Counted from the stretch's first letter, positions 9,199 through 17,674 are shown. The stretch: DNA of 64,000 nucleotides from UBA2040 sp002384725 (GCA_963926475.1 CAWUXE010000002.1:62001-126000); one strand, 5' to 3'. Notes: generated by a model from the letters alone, not told the origin. A program made the numbers and translations.

Positions 9199-9771
9199 AT
9201 GTCAGTTAACCAAGTCTATCATCAAAATTCAGCTAAGCTAGAGGAGGAGCAAGGCTGGATCAGGAGAGCGCAAAAAGACCCGGAGAAGTTCGGTCCGCTC
9301 TACCAAAAGTACTATGAGCAAATTTTCAGATACATCTACCAAAGGATGGATGACCAAGAATTGGCGCTCGATGTAACATCCCAAGTATTCATGAAAGCCT
9401 TGAAAAACATCAAGAAATACGAATACCGTGGATTACCGCTTTCATCGTGGCTTTATAGAATAGCGAAAAGTGAATTGTACCAAGCTTTTCGAGATCAAAA
9501 AACGATGAGAACAGTGAATATTGAAACCGTTCACCTTACCGACATGGTACAAGAAATTGAAGAGGACCAAAATACAGAGAGCCGAGACAAGTTGTTTAAA
9601 GTTCTCAAAAATCTGAACGAGAAAGACTTACAAATAATTGAACTACGGTATTTTGAAAAAAGATCGTACAGAGAAATTGGGGAAATCCTAGAGCTAACAG
9701 AAAACAATGCAAAGGTCAAATCCTTTAGAGCATTGGAAAAATTAAAGAAATATTTTATTGATAAACAATGA
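9199..9771 (+). CDS. RNA polymerase sigma factor, ECF/sigma-70 family
   Basis: 190 aa. Sigma region 2 covers roughly residues 25-100 (FGPLYQKYYEQIFRYIYQRM, then LALDVTSQVFMKALKNI and LSSWLYRIAKSELYQAFRD). Region 4 covers 130-185, with a helix-turn-helix around YREIGEILELTENNAKVKSFRALEKL. Sigma-1.1 and region 3 are absent, as in ECF factors. The following gene, one base after the stop, encodes a single-span membrane protein in the place usually held by an anti-sigma factor, so it should control an envelope-signalled regulon. The 141-nt upstream spacer shows no clear TAnnTTTG promoter, which would fit recognition by an alternative sigma, including itself. Confidence 0.93.
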   Translation: MSVNQVYHQNSAKLEEEQGWIRRAQKDPEKFGPLYQKYYEQIFRYIYQRMDDQELALDVTSQVFMKALKNIKKYEYRGLPLSSWLYRIAKSELYQAFRDQKTMRTVNIETVHLTDMVQEIEEDQNTESRDKLFKVLKNLNEKDLQIIELRYFEKRSYREIGEILELTENNAKVKSFRALEKLKKYFIDKQ

Positions 9772-9772
9772 T

Positions 9773-11473
9773 ATGAAGACAAAATTCAATCTCGATCGCG
9801 AGCGTCTGGACTCCTCCTACATTAATTCCAGACAAGACTTCGAAAAAGTGATAAAGGGTTACCGAGCCACCAAGCCTCCGATATGGAATAACCCTTGGTT
9901 TTACGGTCCCGCCGGTTTAGCCGGCTTAGCCATAATTTTAACTTTAACTTTTCAAAACAACTTTTTTGCCAATGGTAATAATCCTACTTTAAGTACAAGC
10001 TTACAAACGCCTACTAATCAATTGCCTGACGATACGCCATGTCTTACTCCCTTGAGTAGCGAAGCGGATATTCGTTTCGAAGAATTCAACATCGATCCAA
10101 AAAAAGGTGGACAGATTATTACCTCAAATGGGTCAGTAGTAACTATACCTTCAAAGAGTTTAATCGCTGCTGAAAAAGGTAACGTGCTCATCAAAGTGCG
10201 TGAATTCAATGATCAAGCTTCAGCTTTTTCAGCTGGTGTCCCTATGGATTATGGGAAGAAATCTGCTTTTGAATCGGGAGGGATGTTGGAAGTCCGTGGG
10301 GAACAAAATGGAAAATCAGTTTCAATCGATGTAAAGAAGCCTATAAAAGTAGATATGGCCTTACATAAATCAGGAGAAAACTTTCAGTTCTGGTCATTAA
10401 ACGATAAAAACGGAGATTGGACGGAATATCATTGTGAATTTGCTAATATTCCAATTCAAATAGTTCCTTTGGCTTATCCAGCGGGACAAACAGGGGTAAA
10501 ATTATCAGATGTAGAAGAAAAAATTGAAGTCTGTAACGACAAAATTCAAACACTTAAATCGGATAGCAAAAGTCAAGAACTTATTCCAACCGAATATTCA
10601 CGAAAGTTAATCATCGACTTTGATGCAAAGCAGTTTCCTGAATTGGCAAGCTACAAAGATCTTGAATTTGAATATGTTCACCCTTTGAATCAGACTGCAA
10701 CCGAAATGAAAGCTTTTGAGAAAAGAGTGCAATACGCAACACAAACGATATGGAATACAATGGATGTTTCAAAAAAGAGCGGAAACTATATCGTAACCTT
10801 CAAAAACAGTCGTGAATCATATTCTTTACCTGTTCGTCCTGTACTGAAAGGCGCTAGTTTGGTCCAGTTTGAACAAAAACTGAAACAAGCTACCCAGGAC
10901 AAAGAAGTGAAAATCATGGAACTTGAAAAATCGAGAGAAACGCTTAAGAAAGAACAAGCAGAACTTAAAAAGAAGTTTAACGAAGAAGTGAGTAGTGTGC
11001 GAACAAGTATCGACAACTATGTTCCGACAAACAGGACGGACGCACCGGTTCGCAGCGAAGCAAGTAAATCAAATTTGGCGGTGGGTAATGCTTCATTTAC
11101 GACATCAAGTTTTGGTATTTTCAATTGTGATCGTCCGCATCCGTATCCGAATCCTTTTCCGCATGATGTATTGTGTAAAAATGAGGCTGGTCAACCGATT
11201 CGTATGTCTGGAGCCTTTGTTTTTGATCTGAAAAACAATATACGTTTTTCTTTCGGAATAATCACTGGCAAGAAAATTGATGAACTAGCGTGGGGTAGGA
11301 ATAATAGCACCCTAATCGTAATTGACGAAGAAGGCAACCTGCATTACAAACAAGAGGTCAACAAAACTTCATTGAACGCAAATAATAGTATTACGCTGAC
11401 TCGCCTCGATCGAAAAGATGTGAATTTAAATGCTATAAAAAAGATTCTTAGTGAAAATTCTGTTGATTCTTAG
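9773..11473 (+). CDS. Single-span membrane protein coupled to the sigma factor, candidate anti-sigma/sensor
   Basis: 566 aa from the ATG at 9773, one base after the sigma stop; an in-frame TTG at 9758 is a weaker start. About 40 cytoplasmic residues are followed by one helix (YGPAGLAGLAIILTL-like, near residues 42-60) and a large exported part. That begins with a beta-rich domain (GGQIITSNGSVVTIPSKSL, then REFNDQASAFSAGVPMDYG) resembling a Bacteroidota exported domain I know from many uncharacterised surface proteins. A coiled coil follows near residues 365-410 (LEKSRETLKKEQAELKKKF). The topology fits a membrane sensor whose short inner segment holds the sigma factor, but no recognised anti-sigma domain is visible. 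Its 3' end overlaps the next gene by 23 nt. Confidence 0.75.
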   Translation: MKTKFNLDRERLDSSYINSRQDFEKVIKGYRATKPPIWNNPWFYGPAGLAGLAIILTLTFQNNFFANGNNPTLSTSLQTPTNQLPDDTPCLTPLSSEADIRFEEFNIDPKKGGQIITSNGSVVTIPSKSLIAAEKGNVLIKVREFNDQASAFSAGVPMDYGKKSAFESGGMLEVRGEQNGKSVSIDVKKPIKVDMALHKSGENFQFWSLNDKNGDWTEYHCEFANIPIQIVPLAYPAGQTGVKLSDVEEKIEVCNDKIQTLKSDSKSQELIPTEYSRKLIIDFDAKQFPELASYKDLEFEYVHPLNQTATEMKAFEKRVQYATQTIWNTMDVSKKSGNYIVTFKNSRESYSLPVRPVLKGASLVQFEQKLKQATQDKEVKIMELEKSRETLKKEQAELKKKFNEEVSSVRTSIDNYVPTNRTDAPVRSEASKSNLAVGNASFTTSSFGIFNCDRPHPYPNPFPHDVLCKNEAGQPIRMSGAFVFDLKNNIRFSFGIITGKKIDELAWGRNNSTLIVIDEEGNLHYKQEVNKTSLNANNSITLTRLDRKDVNLNAIKKILSENSVDS

Positions 11474-11843
11474 TTTTTTACCTTTGCTTTCGTTCGGACA
11501 AACCGATACGATACGTCTTGTGAAATCCTATAATTATCATCCAATTATCGCTAATCAACAACTCGGACCTATTGCTTATTGGAAACTGTGCGATTCAGCA
11601 GGAATACATACTCGTGAGGATTGCAGTATTCTTTCCTTTGATATGGGATACATTGGTAAATCTGGTTTTACAGAAACGCATATCATTGGAAACAACATTC
11701 CCGATTCCATATGCACTGAAATTGGAGCATGGGGAGTCAACAACATGGTTTTCTTTACCAACATTAGAGCAATACTGGACGATAGCTACAAAATAATTCA
11801 ACTCACCCCCATGAATTTTACACCTGTTTTTCGTGAAGAATAA
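11451..11843 (+). CDS. Small secreted protein, sigma operon paralogue A
   Basis: 130 aa starting at a GTG inside the upstream gene. Clear signal peptide (KILLILSFLPLLSFG) with cleavage expected just before or after Gln; the mature N-terminus begins QTDTIRLVKSYN. The next protein begins QTDTIRIRKMET after its own signal peptide, so the two are diverged tandem paralogues. Mature part about 110 aa with three Cys. No known domain recognised. The 23-nt overlap with the membrane protein and the unusual start codon imply translational coupling. Probably periplasmic or secreted and working with the sensor. Confidence 0.75.
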   Translation: MKILLILSFLPLLSFGQTDTIRLVKSYNYHPIIANQQLGPIAYWKLCDSAGIHTREDCSILSFDMGYIGKSGFTETHIIGNNIPDSICTEIGAWGVNNMVFFTNIRAILDDSYKIIQLTPMNFTPVFREE

Positions 11844-12237
11844 TCTGTTTTTTTTGTTATTGGTGCTTTTGAGTCAAACTGCATTTAGCCAAACGGATAC
11901 TATACGAATTCGAAAAATGGAAACCTCTGTGTTTCGTTGCACCAATAAAACTGCTTCAAGTTGGTTCCTTTATAAAAGTGAAGCTCAATACTTTTTAGCC
12001 AATGTCTACCTTCCTGAAAACGAGTTGCAATATTGGTTTGAGCGCTATATGAATAGTCAAAACTTACTCCAATCTAAGGTCATCAAACGTCAAGGGAAAG
12101 AATTTTTTCAATTTGAACAACCAAATAACCCCGAAACACGTTTGTATTTTGAAATCTTGCTTATCTCTGATTTAGAAATACTTACAAGAAGTATTGAAAC
12201 CGGTGATGAGTTTTATTTCAAGGCGATTGAGTTTTAA
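11833..12237 (+). CDS. Small secreted protein, sigma operon paralogue B
   Basis: 134 aa, again from a GTG start, overlapping paralogue A by 11 nt. Signal peptide of about 19 residues (KNNLFFLLLVLLSQTAFS), then the shared mature start QTDTIR. Otherwise mixed alpha/beta character with ENELQYWFERYMNSQ in the middle; no family recognised. Last gene of the four-gene sigma operon. No strong hairpin terminator follows; the next 300 nt contain a decayed gene. Confidence 0.72.
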   Translation: MKNNLFFLLLVLLSQTAFSQTDTIRIRKMETSVFRCTNKTASSWFLYKSEAQYFLANVYLPENELQYWFERYMNSQNLLQSKVIKRQGKEFFQFEQPNNPETRLYFEILLISDLEILTRSIETGDEFYFKAIEF

Positions 12238-12310
12238 ACATTTGGTATTTAATCATTTGATGAAATTTGTTTGAATTTGGAGCAAACTTTCTCTACTTTT
12301 CTTCACCTAA

Positions 12311-12562
12311 GGAAATGAAATTAAAATTAACATTCTTCTTACTTCTGTTAATGCTGCTGCAGGAAGTGATGCTGCGTAGTTGTCTAATCCTTCTGTTTTG
12401 AATCAACACTGATTTTCTGCGGGGCAACAAAGAGGCGATGAGAATAAAGACAGTTATGTGACTGCCAATATTGTTATTTACCGCAATTTGACATACAATC
12501 CGACCAACTACAAATTTGGTCATTCACCCAAATTCAAAGGCGGAGGTCGTAATAAATTCTAA
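12311..12562 (+). pseudogene. Decayed exported/outer-membrane protein gene remnant
   Basis: The 395-nt space before pyrD is not plain spacer. One frame reads protein-like sequence from 12311 to a TAA at 12562, broken by TAG (12376-12378) and TGA (12409-12411). Readable parts include LLTSVNAAAGSDAA, LSNPSVLNQH, SAGQQRGDENKDSYVTANI and finally KFKGGGRNKF. A segment in another frame just upstream (FGANFLYFSSPK) may be the preceding piece after a frameshift. The style resembles the C-terminal end of Bacteroidota beta-barrel proteins, but I cannot name the family. Confidence 0.6.
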
Positions 12563-12612
12563 AATACTTTTTGTTTTTTATCCTATTCGTTCTTCCATTC
12601 GGCAGAGTCTAT

Positions 12613-12620
12613 TAATTTTG
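12613..12620 (+). promoter_or_regulatory. Putative -7 box of pyrD operon
   Basis: TAATTTTG, exact TAnnTTTG match, 13 nt before the pyrD ATG. It predicts a leader of under 10 nt. Confidence 0.5.
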
Positions 12621-12633
12621 TAGTAAAAAAAGA

Positions 12634-13665
12634 ATGTACCGTTTAATTCGCTTGATATTATTCAAGTTTGATCCTGAAAAGATTCATTATTTTACCACTT
12701 CCATGCTGAAGAATACTCTTCGTATACCAGGCGGGAAATGGCTTTTTAAAAAAATATTCTTCGTTGAAGATGTTAAACTAGAAAGAGAAATCGGTGGATT
12801 AAAATTCAAGAATCCCGTAGGATTAGCCGCTGGGTTTGATAAAAATGCAAGTATGTACAATGAAATGTACTATTGCGGATTTGGCTTCATTGAAATTGGA
12901 ACGGTTACGCCTAAGGGTCAATCTGGCAACGATAAACCTCGATTGTTTCGATTAAAACCTGATAGCGCTATAATAAACCGTATGGGATTCAACAACGAGG
13001 GCGTTGAGGAAGCGATTTCGAACTTAAAGAACAAGAACGTTGACATTCTGATAGGAGGAAACATCGGTAAGAACAAGGTAACACCTAACGAAAGCGCAGA
13101 AGAGGATTACCGCATTTGTTTCGAAGCACTTTTCCCGTATGTCGATTATTTTGTGGTGAATGTTTCGTCGCCTAATACACCTAATCTCCGCGATTTACAA
13201 GAAAAAGAACCTTTGAAGAAATTACTTTCGCTTTTAATGACGAAAAACAAAGAACAAGAAAAGTCTAAACCGATATTCCTGAAGATTGCTCCAGACTTGA
13301 CGGATACACAATTGGATGAAATCATTGAAATCGTTCAAGAAACGGGAATTCAAGGAGTAATTGCGACCAACACAACTGTCCAACGCGATCATTTGCAGAC
13401 GAGTATAGGTGAATTAGAAAAAATTGGTGCTGGTGGATTGTCTGGTAAACCTTTAAGCAAACGTTCGACGGAAGTTGTTCGTTACTTGGCAGATAAATCA
13501 GGTAAGTCATTCAATATCATAGGAGTAGGAGGCATACATTCAGAACAAGATGCCTTGGAGAAACTGGATGCTGGTGCTGATTTGGTACAGATTTATACCG
13601 GCTTCATATACGAAGGACCTGGATTGGTAAAACGAATCAATAAGGCTATTTTAGCGAAAGGATAA
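12634..13665 (+). CDS. pyrD: Dihydroorotate dehydrogenase (quinone), class 2
   Basis: 343 aa. The membrane-facing N-terminal helix region (RLILFKFDPEKIHYFT) marks the class 2, quinone-linked enzyme that oxidises dihydroorotate to orotate in pyrimidine synthesis. Core motifs: NPVGLAAGFDKNA near residue 60, IGTVTPKGQSGNDKPR near 90, NRMGFNNEG, and VNVSSPNTPNLRDLQ near 180 with the class 2 catalytic Ser. FMN phosphate motifs near the end are ATNTT, GGLSGKPL and IIGVGGI. First gene of a four-gene unit; mvaB follows after 1 nt. Confidence 0.97.
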   Translation: MYRLIRLILFKFDPEKIHYFTTSMLKNTLRIPGGKWLFKKIFFVEDVKLEREIGGLKFKNPVGLAAGFDKNASMYNEMYYCGFGFIEIGTVTPKGQSGNDKPRLFRLKPDSAIINRMGFNNEGVEEAISNLKNKNVDILIGGNIGKNKVTPNESAEEDYRICFEALFPYVDYFVVNVSSPNTPNLRDLQEKEPLKKLLSLLMTKNKEQEKSKPIFLKIAPDLTDTQLDEIIEIVQETGIQGVIATNTTVQRDHLQTSIGELEKIGAGGLSGKPLSKRSTEVVRYLADKSGKSFNIIGVGGIHSEQDALEKLDAGADLVQIYTGFIYEGPGLVKRINKAILAKG

Positions 13666-13666
13666 G

Positions 13667-14524
13667 ATGAAAGATGAAATCATAATTACGGAATGTCCGA
13701 GGGATGCCATGCAAGGTTGGCGTGATTTCATCTCAACGGAGAAAAAAATTGTCTACCTCAATCTATTGTTGGAGTGTGGGTTCGACGTCCTAGATTTTGG
13801 GTCTTTTGTTTCGCCCAAAGCCATTGCACAAATGCGGGACACCGCTGAGGTACTAAAAAACTTAAAACTGAACGATAAAACGAAAATGTTAGCCATCATA
13901 GCTAACGAACGTGGGGCAATTGATGCTTGTCAGTTTGAAGAAATAGACTTTTTAGGATATCCGTTCTCCATTTCAGAAGAATTTCAAAAACGCAACATCA
14001 ACGCAACGATTGAAGAATCTTTGGGAACGTTGGAGGCCATTCAAAACATTTCTTTGAAAGCCAATAAACGAATGGTGGTCTATCTTTCGATGGGATTTGG
14101 TAATCCGTATGGAGAACATTGGCATCCCGATTTGGTGAACATGTGGTCCGAGCGATTGTACAATGAATTTGAAATCGATATTTTGGCTTTGTCCGATACG
14201 ATCGGCAGTGCAACACCTGAAATCGTCGAAGATGTTTTTAGACAGATTATTCCAGCCTTGCCTAATGTTGAATTTGGCGCACATTTGCACGCTGTTCCTG
14301 AAAATGCCAACAAGATTATTGAAGCGGCCTACAAAGGCACTTGTCGTAGATTTGACGGAGCAATTAAAGGTTTCGGTGGCTGTCCTATGGCGATGGACGA
14401 TTTGACAGGAAATATGCCCACAGAGAAGTTGTTGGATTTTTTGGATGACAATTCTATTCGTAACCAAATCGACAAAACCCGTTTTCAAGAGGCTTTTAAT
14501 ATGTCTTCATCAATTTTTATTTAA
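13667..14524 (+). CDS. mvaB: Hydroxymethylglutaryl-CoA lyase
   Basis: 285 aa TIM-barrel lyase splitting HMG-CoA to acetyl-CoA and acetoacetate, the last step of leucine degradation. N-terminus IIITECPRDAMQGW carries the metal-binding Glu/Arg-Asp pattern in a form common in Bacteroidota. DFGSFVSPKAIAQM follows near residue 45. LSDTIGSATPE and FGAHLHAVPENA supply metal-binding residues, and GAIKGFGGCPMA holds the catalytic-loop Cys. One base separates it from pyrD and one from the following lipoprotein gene. The acyl-CoA carboxylase beta subunit and thiolase elsewhere in the window suit the same pathway. Confidence 0.92.
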   Translation: MKDEIIITECPRDAMQGWRDFISTEKKIVYLNLLLECGFDVLDFGSFVSPKAIAQMRDTAEVLKNLKLNDKTKMLAIIANERGAIDACQFEEIDFLGYPFSISEEFQKRNINATIEESLGTLEAIQNISLKANKRMVVYLSMGFGNPYGEHWHPDLVNMWSERLYNEFEIDILALSDTIGSATPEIVEDVFRQIIPALPNVEFGAHLHAVPENANKIIEAAYKGTCRRFDGAIKGFGGCPMAMDDLTGNMPTEKLLDFLDDNSIRNQIDKTRFQEAFNMSSSIFI

Positions 14525-14525
14525 T

Positions 14526-15191
14526 ATGAAAAAAAGTATTTTTTTTACTTCCATTGGTTTGTTTAGTTTCCTGGTATTTAGCGCATGCACGGATGATGAG
14601 GACTTGGAGAATGAAAACGACAAGGTTGAGAAAATTGATGAAACGACTGGTTTTCAGAATGTTGAAGTTGTATTTCAAGGCAGTAAATTCGGAAGTGAAG
14701 ACGAAAAAACTTTGCTTGAAGAATTGAAAATTTGTTCCGAGGAAAGTGAAATCAACCAAACGAGCGAGGTGCCACCTTGTTCGCCGGAAAACTTTAAAAT
14801 CATGTCCCTACACAAGGATATGTCACTTAAAAACGGTTTTATGGTCTTGATCAAAGCCGAAACAGCAGGATTTCCTTTGCGCCGTTTACTTGTATTCCAA
14901 CGAGAACGAGGAGAATTGGTCAAGGCAAACGGATTTGTCGCGAATTTGATAGGTAGAGCACCAACAGAATCGGGTTACGACGACCTTGTGCTTCGTTTTT
15001 GGGACAAGGATGAAGCTGGATTTAAAATTTGGTACAATTGCCTGTTCGGATGGAAAGAAGGGAAATACGAATTCAAATACGTAGAAACGATCGAAGGTCC
15101 AAATTGGGGCGGAAAAGTAAAATTGGCCGATCGCGAGAACTATTCGAAAAGCGTTTATGAAACGATCGTAGCTAAGAAAATGTTGTTTTAA
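14526..15191 (+). CDS. Uncharacterised lipoprotein
   Basis: 221 aa from the ATG 1 nt after mvaB; a longer in-frame start inside mvaB would hide the signal peptide and is rejected. Type II signal peptide with lipobox FSAC (Cys near residue 19), followed by an acidic linker TDDEDLENENDKVEK that would keep the protein surface- or periplasm-exposed. The remainder is soluble, with two Cys in ICSEESEINQTSEVPPC and a C-terminal YNCLFGWKEGKYEFKYVET segment. No known domain recognised. Its stop overlaps the next ATG (TAATG). Confidence 0.82.
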   Translation: MKKSIFFTSIGLFSFLVFSACTDDEDLENENDKVEKIDETTGFQNVEVVFQGSKFGSEDEKTLLEELKICSEESEINQTSEVPPCSPENFKIMSLHKDMSLKNGFMVLIKAETAGFPLRRLLVFQRERGELVKANGFVANLIGRAPTESGYDDLVLRFWDKDEAGFKIWYNCLFGWKEGKYEFKYVETIEGPNWGGKVKLADRENYSKSVYETIVAKKMLF

Positions 15192-15619
15192 TGATTTGGC
15201 GTTGGTTGTTCTTATCATTAGCACTGTTTTCGTGTGAAAATGCAGACGAAAGTGATTTGTTGCAAGTCAACAAGGAAAACATTCTGCACAACAACAGCGG
15301 TCGTATTTGGGTGATCAATACAGTAACTCAAAAAGGAATCATTCACACGAAAAATAAGCTGAATCAAAAAGACGTGATGGTGATTTTCGAGAGCGGTAAA
15401 GTGAATATTCAACCTATCGCTACTTTAGGAAACTACCCAGAAAAATTTGGTAAGGCCATCGTTTCAGAGGACAGTAAAGAATTGTTTATCGATTTCAAAG
15501 ACGAAAAATGGTATTTCGAAATCATCTCTATTTCAGAGCAGAAAATAGTGCTGAAATGGAAGAAAAACAGCGACTTTAAATATGATTTGGAGCTGATTGC
15601 TTATCCGGAAGGGAGGTGA
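15191..15619 (+). CDS. Small lipoprotein, lipocalin-like character
   Basis: 142 aa. Short signal peptide with lipobox LFSC (Cys near residue 15), then a predominantly beta-strand body (GRIWVINTVTQKGIIHTKNK, LFIDFKDEKWYFEIISISEQ). The strand pattern and size are like small lipocalin-type lipoproteins of Bacteroidota, but no signature is decisive. Translationally coupled to the preceding lipoprotein and last gene of the pyrD unit. The next gene is convergent, 17 nt away, with no obvious terminator between. Confidence 0.78.
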   Translation: MIWRWLFLSLALFSCENADESDLLQVNKENILHNNSGRIWVINTVTQKGIIHTKNKLNQKDVMVIFESGKVNIQPIATLGNYPEKFGKAIVSEDSKELFIDFKDEKWYFEIISISEQKIVLKWKKNSDFKYDLELIAYPEGR

Positions 15620-15636
15620 ATTACGAATTGGTGGAA

Positions 15637-16437
15637 TTAATTATTCACCAACTTGCTTACAAACAACTGCGTACCGTCGATAGCTTGCACGAAATACATA
15701 CCTACTTTTTCTTTTCGGATATCGATAGTTTTTGATTTTGAATCGCTGATAACCATGCCCATTTCGCTGTAAACGACCACTTTATCAAAATTGTTAGCTG
15801 AATTGATTTCGTACAAACCGCTTTCAATTGTCTTCATTGATAAGTCTATAATCAAGTTTTCTGTCAAACCAACTGGATCTTCTTTCGACGCTTTTACATC
15901 ATCCAAATAGAATTTAAAACCATCGCCGGTTTGAAGGATGAATGCTACATAAATTGTATCATTATCATAACCATTTGCAGAAAGATTTGCGGAACGTGTA
16001 ATCCAATCCGCGTCTTCTTGAATGACGTAGCCAAGTGTATCTGTAAAACTCGCTTCTAACTTGTCGGTCGTTGACACTAAAACTAAATAGGTCTCTGGGT
16101 AGGATGCGTCGTGCGATTTTGCCCTCCACTCAAAAGCATTTCCATATGCGCCAAGTACTATAGGAGAGGTTATCAACCAACGATTTGCTGTTCCAACTGG
16201 CGAAAAATAAGAGGTTGAACTCGCTGTAAGATTGACATTTGTCGTATCATCCGGGTCTATTTTAGAAATATAACCCGCTGTGTATTCCGAAACAGTTGCA
16301 TCAGGTATTTGTCCGTCTAAATCACGAATTTCCCAAGTTGCAGGAATTCCTGATTGAAAATCTTCAAATAGAACTGTGGTTTGACTTATGGCGAAACTCG
16401 AACTTAAAAGTAAAACGGAAAAAAGTGATTTGTGCAT
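15637..16437 (-). CDS. T9SS-targeted surface protein with choice-of-anchor J-like domain
   Basis: About 266 aa from the ATG at 16437 (MHKSLFSVLLLSSSFAISQ, clean signal peptide); an ATG five codons upstream is also possible. The body opens VLFEDFQSGIPATWEIRDLD, with WLITSPIVLG and FYLDDVKAS later, the pattern of the jelly-roll choice-of-anchor J (MAM-like) domain of Bacteroidota adhesins. The last ~75 residues form a T9SS type A sorting domain, though the usual YPNP is absent and replaced by IDLSMKTIESGLYEINS. It would be exported by Sec, then moved to the surface by T9SS. Binding partner unknown. Confidence 0.82.
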   Translation of the reverse strand: MHKSLFSVLLLSSSFAISQTTVLFEDFQSGIPATWEIRDLDGQIPDATVSEYTAGYISKIDPDDTTNVNLTASSTSYFSPVGTANRWLITSPIVLGAYGNAFEWRAKSHDASYPETYLVLVSTTDKLEASFTDTLGYVIQEDADWITRSANLSANGYDNDTIYVAFILQTGDGFKFYLDDVKASKEDPVGLTENLIIDLSMKTIESGLYEINSANNFDKVVVYSEMGMVISDSKSKTIDIRKEKVGMYFVQAIDGTQLFVSKLVNN

Positions 16438-16458
16438 ATTTTTTAATATCATAAACGA

Positions 16459-16466
16459 CAAAAATA
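16459..16466 (-). promoter_or_regulatory. Putative -7 box for the choice-of-anchor J gene
   Basis: TATTTTTG on the minus strand, 6 nt before the ATG at 16452 and 21 nt before the preferred ATG at 16437. Confidence 0.45.
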
Positions 16467-16479
16467 AAGAAAGCGTGGG

Positions 16480-16944
16480 TTAATGAACTAGATTGATGAC
16501 GATTTCCTTGAATTCTTGGTAAAATTCGTCAAATTTCAAGAGCCTAGCCTCTAAAAAAGCATAAATCTCTTCGTGCGATTCGGGGTTATTATAATTAAGC
16601 TTGTCGGTCGACCATTGAATTCGATAAAAACGCTGACCATTGGGCAAATAACAATCTGGATTCCAAACCGCCTCAACTTCCATCGTTGCCTCCATGACCT
16701 TCTTCATTTCTTGCAGCTGTTCCCACACAATATCTAAAATTTCAGGATCTTTGAATTGAATATCAAAATTTACCGCCACAATTCTTTTGTCGACTTCTAA
16801 ACGGATGAAAATCGATTTCACATCGGAAGGATAATTCAACCAGTTGATTCCTCTGCCATTACTCGATTTATGAGCGCGCATTCGTTTTCGGAATGTATTC
16901 CAAAAGTCTTTATTGAACTCTTTTTTGGCTTCTTTGCTTAACAC
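16480..16944 (-). CDS. DUF4268 domain protein
   Basis: 154 aa, GTG start. The sequence FWNTFRKRMRAHKSSNGRGINWLNYP near the N-terminus, RIVAVNFDIQFKDPEILDIVWEQL in the middle and the ending FDEFYQEFKEIVINL match the DUF4268 family as I recall it: small cytoplasmic alpha/beta proteins, some fused to or near nucleases. No catalytic role is established. Monocistronic, with a promoter box 4 nt before the GTG. Confidence 0.82.
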   Translation of the reverse strand: MLSKEAKKEFNKDFWNTFRKRMRAHKSSNGRGINWLNYPSDVKSIFIRLEVDKRIVAVNFDIQFKDPEILDIVWEQLQEMKKVMEATMEVEAVWNPDCYLPNGQRFYRIQWSTDKLNYNNPESHEEIYAFLEARLLKFDEFYQEFKEIVINLVH

Positions 16945-16948
16945 CGTT

Positions 16949-16956
16949 CGAAATTA
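16949..16956 (-). promoter_or_regulatory. Putative -7 box for the DUF4268 gene
   Basis: TAATTTCG (one change from TAnnTTTG) on the minus strand, exactly 4 nt before the GTG at 16944; would give a leaderless message. Confidence 0.4.
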
Positions 16957-17035
16957 ATAATTAACAATGGGTAATTAGCTAGGGACAAATAATAATAATA
17001 ATGAATAATTGGCAATTGATAAGGGATGGAAAACT

Positions 17036-17043
17036 TAAATTTG
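17036..17043 (+). promoter_or_regulatory. Putative -7 box for the MscS-like gene
   Basis: TAAATTTG, exact consensus, with a TTG at 17016-17018 (17-nt spacing). Leader about 20 nt to the GTG at 17068. Confidence 0.5.
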
Positions 17044-17067
17044 TGGTAAATTTAAAAGAAAAGAATA

Positions 17068-17565
17068 GTGGAAGAGTATTACTGGCAAATTATTGAAAGT
17101 ATAATTGTTATTGTGATTGTGCTTGCGTTGAGACTAATTTACAGAAAATCCAGTCGCAAAATGGCCAAAGCTTTACATGTTAATCCAGATCGAAGACGAG
17201 CTATTACCACGATGGTGAATACTTCACTCACGATTCTCTCGATAATTGCCATTGTTGCCATATGGAGTATTGATACAAAGGAATTGTTGTACTTCCTTAC
17301 CTCTTTAATGACCGCTCTTGGTATTGCTTTTCTTGCACAATGGTCCATTTTATCTAACATTACCGCCAGTTTGATTCTTTTTTTTAAACACCCCTTGCGA
17401 ATTGGAGAACCGATTAAAATATTGGACAAAGATTTCCCGATAGAAGGTAAGGTCTTGAAAATCTCTTTGATTTTTATGCACATTCAACTCGACAATGGTG
17501 AACAAATTACGATCCCTAACAATGTAGTTTTGAACAAGATGATCTCGGTAAAGTTTGAAGAGTAA
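17068..17565 (+). CDS. Short MscS-family mechanosensitive channel protein
   Basis: 165 aa from a GTG start. Three hydrophobic helices: residues ~8-25, ~52-70 and a pore-like helix ~72-105 (LTSLMTALGIAFLAQWSILSN). The MscS beta domain follows: HPLRIGEPIKI, EGKVLKISLIFMHI, DNGEQITIPNN. It ends right after this domain, so the C-terminal alpha/beta cage of full MscS is missing; this is a minimal form known in the superfamily. It would be an inner-membrane heptamer, possibly gating on osmotic stress. No partner gene adjacent. Confidence 0.88.
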   Translation: MEEYYWQIIESIIVIVIVLALRLIYRKSSRKMAKALHVNPDRRRAITTMVNTSLTILSIIAIVAIWSIDTKELLYFLTSLMTALGIAFLAQWSILSNITASLILFFKHPLRIGEPIKILDKDFPIEGKVLKISLIFMHIQLDNGEQITIPNNVVLNKMISVKFEE

Positions 17566-17674
17566 TGAGCTGACGAATTGTGGATTGGCTAATTGACTAA
17601 CTTCTTACTTCACATTATTTATTTCTCACTTGTCCGGTGTAACATTGGTTTCAAAGCTATTATTTGATAAGTCG

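Noticed and set aside
13973..14488. Long open frame (171 aa) on the minus strand inside the HMG-CoA lyase gene
   Set aside because: The plus-strand gene has full lyase motifs; the antisense translation is low-complexity and shows no family character.
15607..15619. GGGAGGTGA considered as a ribosome binding site
   Set aside because: It is the last codons and stop of the small lipoprotein gene; no start codon follows on the plus strand.
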